Assembly: GCF_001484965.1 (NCBI RefSeq)
Contig: NZ_LLYY01000014.1
Coordinates: 1-64,000 of the forward strand
Origin: Shouchella shacheensis
GTDB taxonomy: Bacteria > Bacillota > Bacilli > Bacillales > Bacillaceae_D
DNA length: 64,000 nucleotides
Direction of reading: 5' to 3'
Shown here: one piece after another, positions 1-8,842 of the stretch
Layout: every line of letters starts with the position of its first letter
How positions within the stretch are numbered: the stretch's first letter is position 1
Made by a program: the position numbers and the translations under genes
The notes under the pieces: model-generated
Database searches by the model: none
What the model saw: only the letters and a program-made list of their open reading frames with translations
Told to the model about the DNA's origin: nothing

Positions 1-50
1 AGTCTTTTAATACTTTAGAACCCCACTCCTTTAGGTGTGGGAGGTTCAGG
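1..50 (+). mobile_element. IS200/IS605-type terminal hairpin (remnant or element running off the window)
   Basis: Positions 19-49 contain a C-rich/G-rich inverted repeat (CCCAC ... GTGGG) with the loop CTCCTTTAGGTG, flanked by GAAC and GTTC. The same kind of hairpin bounds the tnpB-only element at 21906 and recurs alone at 63849. In the IS200/IS605 family such hairpins form the transposon ends and the 3' part of the guide RNA. The rest of any element would lie left of the window. Confidence 0.5.
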
Positions 51-304
51 TGGGCATTGTTCAACGAAAAGAGGAACGTTGGGACGATGATGAAATCGAT
101 TTGGAGCACTTGCTCGAGTTCACTCATGTGTCAGGTTACGGCAATATCCCGCACCAGGATGGTGTGCCTGCTTATGACTATGTGGCGGCCTTCGATATTG
201 AAGAGGATTTACCTGTTTTCTTCATTGTTAGTCAAAATGGTCTGGAGTACAAAACCGACGAATTAGGTGAAGTAGAGGACTATCTGAGAGATTCTGCATC
301 TTAA
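35..304 (+). CDS. Hypothetical acidic protein, 5' end altered
   Basis: An 89-codon frame opens with GTG inside the transposon-like hairpin at 19-49. A second in-frame GTG lies at 50. Neither has a Shine-Dalgarno sequence. The protein is acidic, soluble and without a recognised domain. The frame begins inside the hairpin, so the native start and promoter were probably replaced by the insertion and this may be a 3' fragment of a longer gene. It ends with TAA at 304. I do not recognise the family. Confidence 0.4.
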   Translation: MWEVQVGIVQRKEERWDDDEIDLEHLLEFTHVSGYGNIPHQDGVPAYDYVAAFDIEEDLPVFFIVSQNGLEYKTDELGEVEDYLRDSAS

Positions 305-445
305 AAACTCATAGTCAAATCATCTTTCGCTTGGTTAACAATAGCAGGTTAGGGTAGCTGGCAAGATTGTGCCGGACGCTGCTCAAATGACAGCTGTTTC
401 AATGAAGGCGCCCGTTTGCTGTATTGCATTGAACAAAGTCAATCA

Positions 446-703
446 CTATCGCCTAACACCTACCCATCTTTTCTCTATGATGTTAGGCTTCTTACGACTA
501 GTATGAAGAACATATAATTCCCGTCTAGGATCTTCTCGATGAACTTCTTGATATGCCTTCATAGCATCTGGAGAATTAGGAAACTTTTTCAAGGGAGCAA
601 CCTCATCTAAAATACGCTCACTTTTCTCATTTGTATGTGCCCGAACAGCTTCTATTAAAACCCATTGTTCTGGGAAAGCGTGGCACACATCTTCCCACTT
701 CAT
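446..703 (-). CDS. Conserved hypothetical protein of 85 residues
   Basis: A well-formed Shine-Dalgarno sequence (GGAGGTGA) lies 6 bases before the ATG. The protein opens with MKWEDV, has QWVLIEAVRAH near residue 14-24 and ends with a YVLHTSR then WVGVR pattern. From memory this resembles a small Firmicutes family often encoded next to a retropepsin-like aspartyl protease. No such partner is visible on either side here. No membrane segment or signal peptide is seen. The role is unknown. Confidence 0.75.
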   Translation of the reverse strand: MKWEDVCHAFPEQWVLIEAVRAHTNEKSERILDEVAPLKKFPNSPDAMKAYQEVHREDPRRELYVLHTSRKKPNIIEKRWVGVRR

Positions 704-751
704 CCCGAGTCACCTCCAGAAATTATTTACTTACATTGTATCATGATTAAC

Positions 752-1092
752 TCAACTTTCGGAGTTGAAAATACAGTGGATTCCCTGTTGCTCGCTGGCT
801 GGAGAGAACCCTGGAGATTGTTGCGTCTCCTGACGGGATGAGCGCTTCTCCTGTCGGATTGAGCGCTCCTCTTGTCCGATTGAAGCTCCCTCCTGTCCGA
901 TTGAGCGCTCCTCTTGTCCGATTGAGACTCCCTCCTGTCCGATTGAGCGCTCCTCTTGTCCGATTGAAGCTTCCTCCTGTCCGGTTGAGCGCTCCTCTTG
1001 TCCGATTGAAGCTCGATCCTGTCGAAATAGCTGCACCTAATTCCCTTATACCAGTGGGTGAGGTGGACTTTTCGTGTCCGAAAGTTGAGTGA
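752..1092. repeat. 21-bp minisatellite bounded by 13-bp inverted repeats
   Basis: From about 838 to 1022 a 21-bp unit (TGTCCGATTGAGCGCTCCTCT and variants) is repeated eight to nine times in alternating sub-types. It reads as IGQEERS heptads on the minus strand, but there is no sign of a real gene. The array is framed by CTCAACTTTCGGA at 752-764 and its exact inverse TCCGAAAGTTGAG at 1078-1090, so the whole looks like a non-coding repetitive element. A second 21-bp array with a different unit ends the window. Confidence 0.8.
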
Positions 1093-1155
1093 TTAAGTAA
1101 AGTGTAATAACACCGAATACAGCTAATGTTTATTAAAAATAAGATCGAAGTATTA

Positions 1156-1263
1156 TTACTTATATCCTCCGAATAGCGCGTGACCAGCTTTTACCCACCA
1201 TGCATCAACATCTGAAAATCCCGATTTCCGAAAGTGCAAGTGTACAATTCGTCTTTTTTTCAC
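1156..1263 (-). pseudogene. Possible gene remnant, 35 codons
   Basis: A GTG-initiated frame ends in a protein-like tail (SGFSDVDAWWVKAGHALFGG) but has no Shine-Dalgarno sequence. The tryptophan-rich composition is unlike chance sequence, which suggests the 3' remnant of a lost gene. It could equally be a fortuitous frame. No family is recognised. Confidence 0.2.
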
Positions 1264-1302
1264 CAATTATTTAGGTCCGATGAGCAAGAACACTCTTTAC
1301 TT

Positions 1303-1659
1303 TTACTTGGTTAAATTAAAGCTTTGCTCAATTAAGTTATAAATATCTCCTTCTGGATCGGTACGTTTTAAAACAAGTGAAATCCAATTTTCTTTATCCA
1401 TATGATATCCAGGTAAAATATTTTCCCCATTTCTTAAACTATCACTTATTTCGGGAGGACATTTTAAATTCAGAACATCCATTTCCTCATTTCCATCTAT
1501 TCCTACTTTTTCTGGCAGAACATTCATTATTAGACCATACCATTTTTCGTTAGGTTCATGTCTCAAGGCGGCATAGTTTGGAAACTTTTGAAATGGATAA
1601 TCTGGCGATGTACCATAGTTTTCTTTGACGTACTTAAAGATATCTTCTCTTGTTAACAT
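1303..1659 (-). CDS. MmcQ/YjbR family protein
   Basis: 118 residues, the usual length for the MmcQ/YjbR (DUF419) family, which adopts a CyaY-like fold and is often described as DNA-binding. The family hallmarks are present: a KWYGLIMNV segment near residue 47, DVLNLKC near residue 68 and PGYHMDKENWISLVL near residue 90. The ATG at 1659 was chosen because GGAGG lies 11 bases upstream; a TTG six codons earlier overlaps that site. The gene is monocistronic between intergenic stretches. Its cellular role is not established. Confidence 0.88.
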   Translation of the reverse strand: MLTREDIFKYVKENYGTSPDYPFQKFPNYAALRHEPNEKWYGLIMNVLPEKVGIDGNEEMDVLNLKCPPEISDSLRNGENILPGYHMDKENWISLVLKRTDPEGDIYNLIEQSFNLTK

Positions 1660-1970
1660 ACTTAATAATTCCTCCAATTACTTAAATAGACTCTCTGCAT
1701 TCGCCAAGCCGGATAGAACAATGGTGACTTTTTTATAGTCATCCCCCTAATCGACGAGAAGGGACACCTTTCCATTAAACATCAAGATTAAGAAAAATCT
1801 GTTGTTATTTCCATTAGGTTATTTTACTTCATTTATCTATACCACAATTTCTTTTATACTAAACAATCTGGCGCTTATGTTCAATACGGACGCTGATCCT
1901 TTATTCATTACTTGGTATAACAGCTTCCATAAAGAGCGTCAGATGTCACCAATCCAAAAAATGAAAACTA
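1660..1970. other. Intergenic stretch without a supported gene
   Basis: About 310 bases of AT-rich sequence between the MmcQ/YjbR gene and the exporter terminator. Short frames exist on both strands, but none has a Shine-Dalgarno site or a protein-like composition. Confidence 0.6.
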
Positions 1971-1998
1971 AGCGCTTCTCCTATTATAGAAAAGCGCT
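1971..1998 (-). terminator. Terminator of the DrrAB-like operon
   Basis: AGCGCTTCTC at 1971-1980 pairs with GAAAAGCGCT at 1989-1998. On the minus strand the stem is followed by TTAGTTTTCATTTTTT, a split T-run. It lies 12 bases after the permease stop codon. Confidence 0.7.
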
Positions 1999-2009
1999 CG
2001 TTTTCACCT

Positions 2010-2852
2010 CTACTTCTTATTCCGATACAAATACATCGTCAGTGGTGCGAATAGGACCATGATGATGAAAGAGGCCAAAAGAACCCAGCCAATCTGTTCA
2101 AAGGTTCCTGTCCCATGCATCAACCCACGTACAGCTGTGACTAGAAGGGAGATTGGGTTGATCTCAACGAATCCTTGAAGCCACGCTGGCAGCGTTTCTG
2201 GGTCTACAAAAACATTGCTCACGAACGTGATCGGAAACAGAACCATCATGCTTGCCATCATCAGCGATTTCTCGGAGCGCATAATCAACCCAAGCGTCGT
2301 CCATATCCACGACAAACTAAAGGAGAAAAAGACGAGTAAGGCCACTCCCCCCAGAACACCAATGAACCCACCATCCGGTCGAAATCCAAGCAAAAGGCCG
2401 AGCGCGATCATAATGGCCGATGCCATCGTGTAGCGAACCGCATCCACGAGCAACGCACCGACCAGTGCAGACGGCAGCCAAATCGGTAACGTGCGAAAGC
2501 GATCAAAAATGCCTTTTCTGATATCGTTATTTAAGTCTACCCCCGTGTACATCGTGATTTGCGCGACCGTCATCACGAGGATTCCAGGAAGGAGGAACTG
2601 CAAATACGCACTCGTGGACCCAGCAATCGCTCCGCCAAATAAGTAGGTAAACATAAGCAAGAAAATAATTGGAAAAACGGTCACGTCGAACAGTTGCTCA
2701 GGAATGTGCTTAATTCGAAGCAAGGCTCGCGAGGCGAAAGTGAACGATGAAGAGAACGCACTTGGTCGTTGGGGGCGCTTGCCTGAAGCAATCGCCTCGC
2801 GCAGCTGTTCATCGACGCCGCTCTGTTTTTCCGTTTCTATTGTGGTTGTCAT
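2010..2852 (-). CDS. ABC-2 type exporter permease (DrrB-like)
   Basis: 280 residues. A cytoplasmic N-terminus of about 45 residues precedes six hydrophobic segments beginning near residue 52. This is the ABC-2 membrane domain found in daunorubicin/oleandomycin-type exporters such as DrrB. An FGGAIAGS segment after the first two helices and the [11 protein letters not shown] coupling-helix segment near residue 115 are typical of the family. Its ATG overlaps the stop of the upstream ATPase gene (ATGA), so the two form a translationally coupled operon. The substrate cannot be read from sequence; drug or lipid export is likely. Confidence 0.92.
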   Translation of the reverse strand: MTTTIETEKQSGVDEQLREAIASGKRPQRPSAFSSSFTFASRALLRIKHIPEQLFDVTVFPIIFLLMFTYLFGGAIAGSTSAYLQFLLPGILVMTVAQITMYTGVDLNNDIRKGIFDRFRTLPIWLPSALVGALLVDAVRYTMASAIMIALGLLLGFRPDGGFIGVLGGVALLVFFSFSLSWIWTTLGLIMRSEKSLMMASMMVLFPITFVSNVFVDPETLPAWLQGFVEINPISLLVTAVRGLMHGTGTFEQIGWVLLASFIIMVLFAPLTMYLYRNKK

Positions 2853-3847
2853 CGGCTAGCCTCCTCGCTTGCTTGCTGCTCTTCCACCGGTTGACCCGTC
2901 AACGTCAGGAAGACCTCATCCAGACTGGGCTGGCCAAGCGAAAAGGTGCTTACGCCAATCTGTTCTTTGCCTAATTCTCCGAGCGCTTCAGCGACACGAG
3001 ACGGGTCCGCCACTTGCGCTGTCAGAGAAGCTGGATCGGATGAAGGGTAAATGGGGACCTCCAGCTTGTTCCCGAGAACGTCCATCGCCCGTGCACGATC
3101 TTCAGAATCAAGCAAGGAAACGTTCAACGTCCCCGTACCGACGGACGCCTTTAACTCACTGCTCGTTCCTTCTGCGATCATTTTTCCTTGATGGATCACG
3201 GCAATGCGGTCGGCCAATTGATCGGCTTCATCCAAATACTGTGTGGTCAGTAAAACGGTCGTTCCTGCGCTGACCAAGGCACGCACAATGTCCCACACTT
3301 GATTGCGACTGCGCGGGTCCAATCCGGTCGTCGGCTCATCGAGAAAAAGAAGATCCGGCGTCACCACGATACTGGCGGCGATATCAATACGACGGCGCAT
3401 GCCGCCTGAATAGTTTTTCACTTGCCGTTTGGCTGCTTCTTGGAGGCTGAAGGCGCTCAGCAGTTCATTCGCGCGTGCTTGTGCCTGCTTTCGAGGGTAG
3501 CCCAATAACCTGGCAATCATGACGAGGTTTTCAACGCCGGTTAAATCTTCATCAATCGAAGCATATTGTCCGGTCAAGCTAATGCGGCTTCTTACGGCAT
3601 CCGTTTCCGAGGCAAGATCATGACCAAAAATACGGGCGCTCCCCTCGTCGGGCCGGAGTAATGTGGCGAGCATCCGAATGGTCGTCGTCTTCCCCGCCCC
3701 GTTCGGTCCTAAGAAGCCATACACCGTTCCTTTTTGAATTGATAAATCGACACCATCGACGGCTCGATGCTTCCCAAATACTTTCACAAGCCCTTTGGCC
3801 TCCACCGCCAGTTCTGTTGATGGCTGTCCCTGTTTGTGTTCCTCCAA
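2849..3847 (-). CDS. ABC exporter ATPase (DrrA-like)
   Basis: About 332 residues. Walker A (GPNGAGKT) lies near residue 50, the signature YSGGMRRR near 149, Walker B with the following Asp-Glu (LLFLDEP) near 170, and the H-loop region [14 protein letters not shown] about 30 residues later. The C-terminal 85 residues form the regulatory DUF4162-type extension typical of DrrA ATPases. A TTG at 3847 sits 8 bases after AAAGGG and is preferred; a GTG at 3856 overlaps that site. The gene overlaps the permease by four bases and energises it. Confidence 0.92.
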   Translation of the reverse strand: MEEHKQGQPSTELAVEAKGLVKVFGKHRAVDGVDLSIQKGTVYGFLGPNGAGKTTTIRMLATLLRPDEGSARIFGHDLASETDAVRSRISLTGQYASIDEDLTGVENLVMIARLLGYPRKQAQARANELLSAFSLQEAAKRQVKNYSGGMRRRIDIAASIVVTPDLLFLDEPTTGLDPRSRNQVWDIVRALVSAGTTVLLTTQYLDEADQLADRIAVIHQGKMIAEGTSSELKASVGTGTLNVSLLDSEDRARAMDVLGNKLEVPIYPSSDPASLTAQVADPSRVAEALGELGKEQIGVSTFSLGQPSLDEVFLTLTGQPVEEQQASEEASR

Positions 3848-3978
3848 GACTCTCACCCTTTGCTAATACCGAATTAAGAATCATCATATCATTATATGGG
3901 CTGAGACCTTTCATGATGCGAATCATTCCGTTAGAATGGATAGAGAAAAAGCAGAAAATAAAAAGGGGAATCTTTACA

Positions 3979-4746
3979 ATGAAGAAATGGGTAATCCTGT
4001 TCGTCGCGGGAATGGCTGCAGGTGCAGGAACGTACTTTTGGTTGAACCCTGAAACAGAAGAGAGCGAGGACCACCTTAAAGAGACAGAGAATTTAGAGGA
4101 ACATGCGAATGAGACTGAAAGCGGTGAAGGGGCAGGCATTCGAAGCTCTGAAGAAATTGCGGAGGAGATCGTATCTAGACGAGAAGAGCAGAACAACAGG
4201 CACCAGGTGGACCGCGATTTTCAATACTATGATGCTGATTTAACGGAGGCGGAAAAACGAAAGTTAGAAAGAGAATTAAGAGAGCCAATTTCTAGTGAAA
4301 GCGACTTATTGCGCGTCATCACAGACACCGCGTTTCAGAAAATCGAATCGGAGAAGCTACGAGCATTGACCTATAATGAGGTTACCGGAACGACATCTAG
4401 TTATACTCCTTATTTTAATGTGGCTGGGTGGGGGGATAGTGCCATGCGCCCAGAATTCACAACGGGCAGTCTGGAATATTTTAAAACGATGGCGCAAAAC
4501 GTAGATTTAGACCAAGAACAAGAGGAAGCATATATTGATATTCTTGATCGGTGGTCTAACGGAAACGTTGATACATTCATTCAAGATTATCAGGTGTTTT
4601 TGTCTGATTACACGGACTTGGACAATGTGAGACTGAATTATGACATTGATGATTTCCGTCTAGCGACCAAAGAAGAAGAGCTTAACTATTTGGGTTTGTC
4701 TAATGACCCTGAAGCCGCGGAGAAATCACGGATTAAGCATCAGTAG
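3979..4746 (+). CDS. Membrane-anchored acidic protein, possibly DUF6241-like
   Basis: 255 residues. The ATG follows AAAAGGGG at an 8-base distance; a much longer open frame upstream only crosses the divergent ABC gene. Residues 4-22 form a single hydrophobic anchor or signal segment, followed by about 45 residues very rich in Glu and then a soluble domain. The TDTAFQKIESEK stretch and the later EEEAYIDILDRW weakly recall DUF6241 proteins of Bacillus, but this is from memory and uncertain. It is probably exposed on the outer face of the membrane. It is divergently transcribed from the DrrAB-like operon. Confidence 0.82.
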   Translation: MKKWVILFVAGMAAGAGTYFWLNPETEESEDHLKETENLEEHANETESGEGAGIRSSEEIAEEIVSRREEQNNRHQVDRDFQYYDADLTEAEKRKLERELREPISSESDLLRVITDTAFQKIESEKLRALTYNEVTGTTSSYTPYFNVAGWGDSAMRPEFTTGSLEYFKTMAQNVDLDQEQEEAYIDILDRWSNGNVDTFIQDYQVFLSDYTDLDNVRLNYDIDDFRLATKEEELNYLGLSNDPEAAEKSRIKHQ

Positions 4747-4765
4747 GGCTGAATATGTCTGAATA

Positions 4766-4792
4766 AGCTCCTAATTTCTAGGAGCTTTTTTA
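4766..4792 (+). terminator. Intrinsic terminator
   Basis: AGCTCCTA (4766-4773) pairs exactly with TAGGAGCT (4779-4786), followed by six T. It lies 20 bases after the stop codon of the acidic membrane-anchored protein. Confidence 0.9.
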
Positions 4793-4933
4793 TGGAATTT
4801 ATTGTGAAAATGAAGGCGGGAATTTGTATCGGCGTTGATGCAAGTACCCAAAACCCTAACTTTCTATTTTTTACCAATCCCATCACTATCTCATGGAATC
4901 CACAATCTTTTTCGCATCGACCAAGGACAACCC

Positions 4934-5107
4934 TTACTTCTCTCTTAGTGATTTAACGGTTTTTACTTCCGTGGAAGCCTTTAATCGTTCCTTTGCTTCC
5001 TTTTTCATATCTTCATAGGCATCTGTCTTCTCTAAGAGCCTGGCAGGACTGCTATAGCGATCCCATAAATGTTTTCCAATAAAGCAACCAAACCAACCGC
5101 CTCCCAT
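4934..5107 (-). CDS. Small protein of 57 residues at the end of the YtrB-like ABC operon
   Basis: The ATG lies only 3 bases after the permease stop codon (TAA GGA ATG). The frame runs 57 codons with a glycine-rich hydrophobic start (MGGGWFGCFIG) and a charged, probably helical C-terminal half (DMKKEAKERLKA). No strong Shine-Dalgarno site precedes it, so translation would depend on coupling to the permease. It may be a small partner of the transporter. No family is recognised, and it could be a fortuitous continuation. Confidence 0.45.
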   Translation of the reverse strand: MGGGWFGCFIGKHLWDRYSSPARLLEKTDAYEDMKKEAKERLKASTEVKTVKSLREK

Positions 5108-5110
5108 TCC

Positions 5111-5719
5111 TTAAACCACATCCACTCGTGCCCGGATCCTGTTCGCGATCCATAAGATGAGCCAGCAGACGCCCACGGCGAGAAGGAGGAAGACAATGCT
5201 GAGAATATAGCCTACGCCCCCTTGGTAAGTGAAGGACTCTGCAATAGCCCCGAACACTGTCCCGATCATAATAATCACCATATAAACAAAAAAGGTGAGC
5301 CCCCACTTTATAACCGGGTGCTGAAGCAACGTAATCATGGCAATAACAGTAGGGGCAAGAACAACCATGGTTGCAAGGGTGGTGGTAGCTTGCGTGAAGA
5401 GCTCCCCAAAGGTTCCATCGCCAAACCTGAGCATTCGTCCGAAAGACTCAAGAATGACCCAGGCTGCACCAATAGAAATCACTGCCAACGTCCTCGCCTG
5501 GAAAAAGGTCTTTAGGGGAAGGGGCAATGCCAGCATAAACCTTCTCGTTTTTTGTTTTTCATCCATTTGCGTCAACGTCAAGCCCATGACAAACACCAAC
5601 ACAAGCCCTGTCATTGAAAAATTTCTATAGAAGAAGGCCCCTGCGATCGGCGCAAAAAGCACCATAATAAGCAACCCCCACCGCAGCAACCAAAAATCCA
5701 GCTTCATCAGTGAAATCAT
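5111..5719 (-). CDS. ABC-2 type transporter permease
   Basis: 202 residues with about five to six hydrophobic segments spread over the whole chain and a short cytoplasmic stretch (DEKQKTRRF) near residue 54. This is the small membrane subunit typical of YtrB- or PmtA-like exporters. Its ATG overlaps the ATPase stop (ATGA), so the pair is coupled. It is followed at once by the 57-residue frame. No GntR repressor gene, the usual partner of such operons, is seen next to it. The substrate is unknown. Confidence 0.85.
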   Translation of the reverse strand: MISLMKLDFWLLRWGLLIMVLFAPIAGAFFYRNFSMTGLVLVFVMGLTLTQMDEKQKTRRFMLALPLPLKTFFQARTLAVISIGAAWVILESFGRMLRFGDGTFGELFTQATTTLATMVVLAPTVIAMITLLQHPVIKWGLTFFVYMVIIMIGTVFGAIAESFTYQGGVGYILSIVFLLLAVGVCWLILWIANRIRARVDVV

Positions 5720-6492
5720 TCAACGTCACCGCCCAAGTAATAATCATGCAACTCCTCCAACGTGGCACGTCTCCTTCCTTCTTTGGACGCCGCTTCTTTA
5801 TGTATCGTGCCACCCTCAGCCACCGCATGGTTTGCCTGCAATTCCTCCACATCCCCATGCAGGAGAATTTCTCCTTTATCCATCAGCCAGACGGATGTGG
5901 CGAGCTTCTCCATATCCGATAGAATATGAGACGAAAAAATGATTGTTGTCCCGTTCTGTTCATTTTCCCTTTGCAGCAACGCAATCATTTGTTTTCTCGA
6001 CTTCGTGTCCAGGCCGGATGTCGGTTCATCAAGCAACAGGAGCTTCGGATGGTGGGCGAGGGCCGCCGCTATCCCCGCTTTCATACGCATCCCCCTGGAA
6101 AATTTCTTCACTTTTTTCTTTACATCCACGTCAAATTGCTTCAACAAAGAAAAGTAATAAGATTCGTCCCAACCCGGATAGACCTCTTTCAAAAACGAAG
6201 AGAGTTTCGTTAAATGCAGGTCCTCATACACCGATAAATCATCAAACACAAACCCTACCTCACGCTTCCACTCCTCTAGCGAAGGAGCGACCTCTCCTTC
6301 GCTATAACGATGAATCGCGCCGCTCGTCGGTTGGACCAAGCCGAGCACAAGTTGAATCATCGTCGACTTGCCTGCGCCGTTGTTCCCGATGACACCGAGA
6401 ACCTCGCCCTTTTCAACCGTTATTCCGGGAACCTTCAACATAAATTCGTCTCTCTGCTTGGTCAATTCTTCAAATTGTAAACTTGCGACCAT
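5716..6492 (-). CDS. ABC transporter ATPase (YtrB-like)
   Basis: 258 residues. Walker A GNNGAGKS lies near residue 36, the signature is FSRGMRMK near 134, Walker B LLLLDEP near 152, and the switch His is in IFSSHILSDMEKL. The low-identity signature (SRGM instead of SGGQ) and short N-terminus match the YtrB/EcsA-like group used in antibiotic-peptide resistance and lipid export. It is translationally coupled to the permease at 5719. A GTG-type extension is absent; the ATG at 6492 follows AGAGGTGAGC. Confidence 0.92.
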   Translation of the reverse strand: MVASLQFEELTKQRDEFMLKVPGITVEKGEVLGVIGNNGAGKSTMIQLVLGLVQPTSGAIHRYSEGEVAPSLEEWKREVGFVFDDLSVYEDLHLTKLSSFLKEVYPGWDESYYFSLLKQFDVDVKKKVKKFSRGMRMKAGIAAALAHHPKLLLLDEPTSGLDTKSRKQMIALLQRENEQNGTTIIFSSHILSDMEKLATSVWLMDKGEILLHGDVEELQANHAVAEGGTIHKEAASKEGRRRATLEELHDYYLGGDVE

Positions 6493-6542
6493 ACGCTCAC
6501 CTCTTGTTCGCTTGAGCTCTGAACCCTTTCACCTACTAGCGA

Positions 6543-6692
6543 TTATTTCAAACATCTATTGTTTTCACAAGGCACTACAAACCCTTTTACTTCGTATAGT
6601 CGTGCTAACACCACGCAAGAAATAAAGAATGTACCAATCAGTAGAGCACTCAGTATTAATCGCCACTTGTGCAGGAAAATAGACAACCTCAA
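6543..6692 (-). CDS. Possible 49-residue membrane peptide
   Basis: A TTG-initiated frame encodes a basic N-terminus, one strong hydrophobic helix (LILSALLIGTFFISCVVLA) and a polar tail with two Cys. It sits 50 bases upstream of the YtrB-like ATPase on the same strand. There is no clear Shine-Dalgarno sequence, so this is a tentative call. The rest of 6493-6900 shows nothing else convincing. Confidence 0.25.
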   Translation of the reverse strand: MRLSIFLHKWRLILSALLIGTFFISCVVLARLYEVKGFVVPCENNRCLK

Positions 6693-6900
6693 ATTGTATA
6701 AGTGTCGACAAAACGCAATAAATCAGAGGCCCCTCTCCCAGAAAGGATGAACCGTTGTTTTTGTTTTACGTCCATCATACATCCTTTAATAAGAAAGTGA
6801 TGCTGCTTTTGGCCAAGACTTCATCTGTTATTCCGGTTTGCGCCTTTTCGATCATTTTTGTTGCCAAGCTAATTGAGCTCTTGCACCATAACTGAATTTT

Positions 6901-7182
6901 TTATGGTTCACCAATTCCCATTGCAAGTAATAAGAAATAGGCATAAGCCAAAACAAAGCCGTTCCCTAATAAGCCGATAATCAAAAGAATAAGGCGTTTA
7001 GACATCAGCCAAGAGATTATAGCGAACAAGATGCCAAGAATGGATAAAATGCTGAAAATAGTAATGCCAACATAAATATCAGCATTTGGGCCTCTTAGGG
7101 TATAGAAAACAAGGATACTTATTAACACTGTTGTTATAGAAGCAGCATCTAAAACCCTTCCTACAATTTTTCTCTTATCCAA
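6901..7182 (-). CDS. Small membrane protein, 93 residues
   Basis: After a short basic N-terminus (MDKRKIVGR) three hydrophobic segments span roughly residues 12-30, 36-58 and 64-88. An AGGGGAG-type Shine-Dalgarno lies before the ATG. It resembles in size and layout the small membrane proteins at 13.6-15.1 kb, and its upstream region shares a repeat with that cluster. The function is unknown. Confidence 0.65.
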   Translation of the reverse strand: MDKRKIVGRVLDAASITTVLISILVFYTLRGPNADIYVGITIFSILSILGILFAIISWLMSKRLILLIIGLLGNGFVLAYAYFLLLAMGIGEP

Positions 7183-7224
7183 AACAATGTGCTCCCCTCG
7201 TTTATTTACTCACTTACCTGGTTT

Positions 7225-7325
7225 AACAACCCTGCTCCATTATCTGAATAAAATGATTATCGACAGATTCATCGATCATCACTGGAAATCAACCTAACTT
7301 CACTAACTCTTATTAGGGGATTTTT
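7225..7325. repeat. Imperfect ~90-bp repeat, copy 1
   Basis: This stretch matches 14775-14868 imperfectly, with the identical core AATCAACCTAACTTCACTA and related flanks (CATTATCYGRATAAAA, TTCATCGA). Both copies lie directly upstream of a small membrane-protein gene on the minus strand. In copy 2 the left part is the 3' end of another small membrane-protein gene, so copy 1 may be the trace of a deleted paralogue. Confidence 0.6.
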
Positions 7326-7459
7326 GTTTTCAGTGATTAGTTTTTAACGTTCGTTATAGATTTGTGTGTCGTATTCAATCGCCCCCCTATATGAACCATT
7401 TATTCGAACCTCCCCCCCTGAACAATGAGTCCAGCAGAACAGGAAGAAAACACAATGGG

Positions 7460-8842
7460 CTACGTCACGCCTTTCAACCGTATGACCACTTTGGTGCCGA
7501 CCCCCACAGTGCTTTTAACATCGATCTTTCCGTCGTGGAGATCGATAATCTTTTTCACGATTGCGAGCCCAAGTCCTGTGCTCCCTTTTCCAGGGGTGCG
7601 TGCTTGATCCCCCTTATAGAAACGGTCAAATATTTTCTCAACCTCCGAGGATGTCATGCCGACGCCACTATCTTCAACTTCAACGTTGACAAAATGGCCT
7701 CCTCTTTGGACATGGATCCGGATGTCACTCCCGCGATCACTGAATTTGATGGCATTCGTCAACAGATTCGTCCATACTTGATAAAGGAGATTCGCATCTC
7801 CAAGGACGTGCTCTGCTTTGCCTTCGATCTCAATATACAGCTCTTTTTCCTGCCATTGAAAACGGTGGGTTTGGATGATTTCTTTGACCTGTTGCTGAAC
7901 ATCCACGGGCTGCTCTTTTACAATTTTTTCTTCATTATCCAAAGAGGCAAGGGTGAGTAATTGTCTGCTCAACGAGGATAGCCGGCCGCTCTCTTTTTCG
8001 ATCATTTGAATATACTTTTCCTTTTGATCCTCGTCCAATTCGGATTGCTGTAACGTCTGGGTGATGCCTCGAATCGTGGATAGTGGTGATTGGATTTCGT
8101 GAGACACATTAGATACGAATTCTTGGCGCATCGCTTCAAGTTGGCGTAGATCCTTGCTCATGGATGTAAAATGTTTCGCCAATTGTCCGATTTCATCTTT
8201 GCGCCTTACGTTGAGGTCAATATCAAAAGACCCATCAGAAATTTTTTTCGTCGCTTCCGTTAAGGAAGTCACCGGTTTGACGATTCGCCTAGCCGTCAGG
8301 GCGACGAAAAGAAAGCTGAAAACCACCGTAAGTACGAGCAAAAGGGCGAGAAAAAAACGAAACTCTCCAAGTTGATGTTCATGATCGGGCCGGATAAACA
8401 TCGCCGCCGTCCCTTCGGTGGTCTCAACCGGGACTCCTATGGTATTTTCCAATACATTATTAAAAAACCCGGTGACAAACAAACCGGCGGGTTGCTCTGA
8501 CACCCCGTGATAGTGTCCGCCAGCCAGTACATGTTCGATCTCTTCTTCGGGTAGATCGTCATCGCGAAAACGACTGCCATACTGGCTTGTATTCCCGCCT
8601 TCATGATACAAGACCAGTTGATAGCCTAAGTGACCCACGTGTGAAAAGTAGGCTCCGTCCGCACCTCCCTCTTCATTTTGCGCGTATTGCTTAACCTCTT
8701 CTGCCACTTCCATAATCTCGGCATCATTAGCGGGCTTTAAGTACAACTGGTAGTAACCATTGCTAATAAAGAAAGCGAGCAAACTGCTTACAACCATGAC
8801 CGTGAACGTCGTTAGAACAATGCGGACATAAAAACTTTTCAC
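7460..8842 (-). CDS. hssS: Haem-responsive sensor histidine kinase HssS
   Basis: 460 residues in the HssS layout: TM1 near residues 10-30, an extracellular sensor, TM2 near 163-183, HAMP, then DHp and ATPase domains. The phospho-acceptor is His248 in NVSHEIQSPL; N, G1 and G2 boxes follow (NLLTNAIKFSD, DSGVGMT, GLGLAIVKKI). The extracellular signature LFVTGFFNN and the LKPANDAEIM stretch after TM1 match staphylococcal HssS. HssS senses haem-induced stress and phosphorylates HssR. Its start overlaps the hssR stop by four bases. Confidence 0.93.
   Translation of the reverse strand: MKSFYVRIVLTTFTVMVVSSLLAFFISNGYYQLYLKPANDAEIMEVAEEVKQYAQNEEGGADGAYFSHVGHLGYQLVLYHEGGNTSQYGSRFRDDDLPEEEIEHVLAGGHYHGVSEQPAGLFVTGFFNNVLENTIGVPVETTEGTAAMFIRPDHEHQLGEFRFFLALLLVLTVVFSFLFVALTARRIVKPVTSLTEATKKISDGSFDIDLNVRRKDEIGQLAKHFTSMSKDLRQLEAMRQEFVSNVSHEIQSPLSTIRGITQTLQQSELDEDQKEKYIQMIEKESGRLSSLSRQLLTLASLDNEEKIVKEQPVDVQQQVKEIIQTHRFQWQEKELYIEIEGKAEHVLGDANLLYQVWTNLLTNAIKFSDRGSDIRIHVQRGGHFVNVEVEDSGVGMTSSEVEKIFDRFYKGDQARTPGKGSTGLGLAIVKKIIDLHDGKIDVKSTVGVGTKVVIRLKGVT

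Noticed and set aside
305-445. Plus-strand protein-like stretches after the first gene
   Set aside because: Stops in all frames and no start with a ribosome site.
752-1036. A 94-codon minus-strand frame of IGQEERS heptads and an overlapping plus-strand frame
   Set aside because: Any 21-bp array stays open in several frames. There is no ribosome site and both strands are open over the same DNA, so it is a repeat, not a gene.
3661-3978. N-terminal extension of the acidic membrane-anchored protein
   Set aside because: It overlaps the divergent ABC ATPase gene, and the good ribosome site and signal segment are at 3979.
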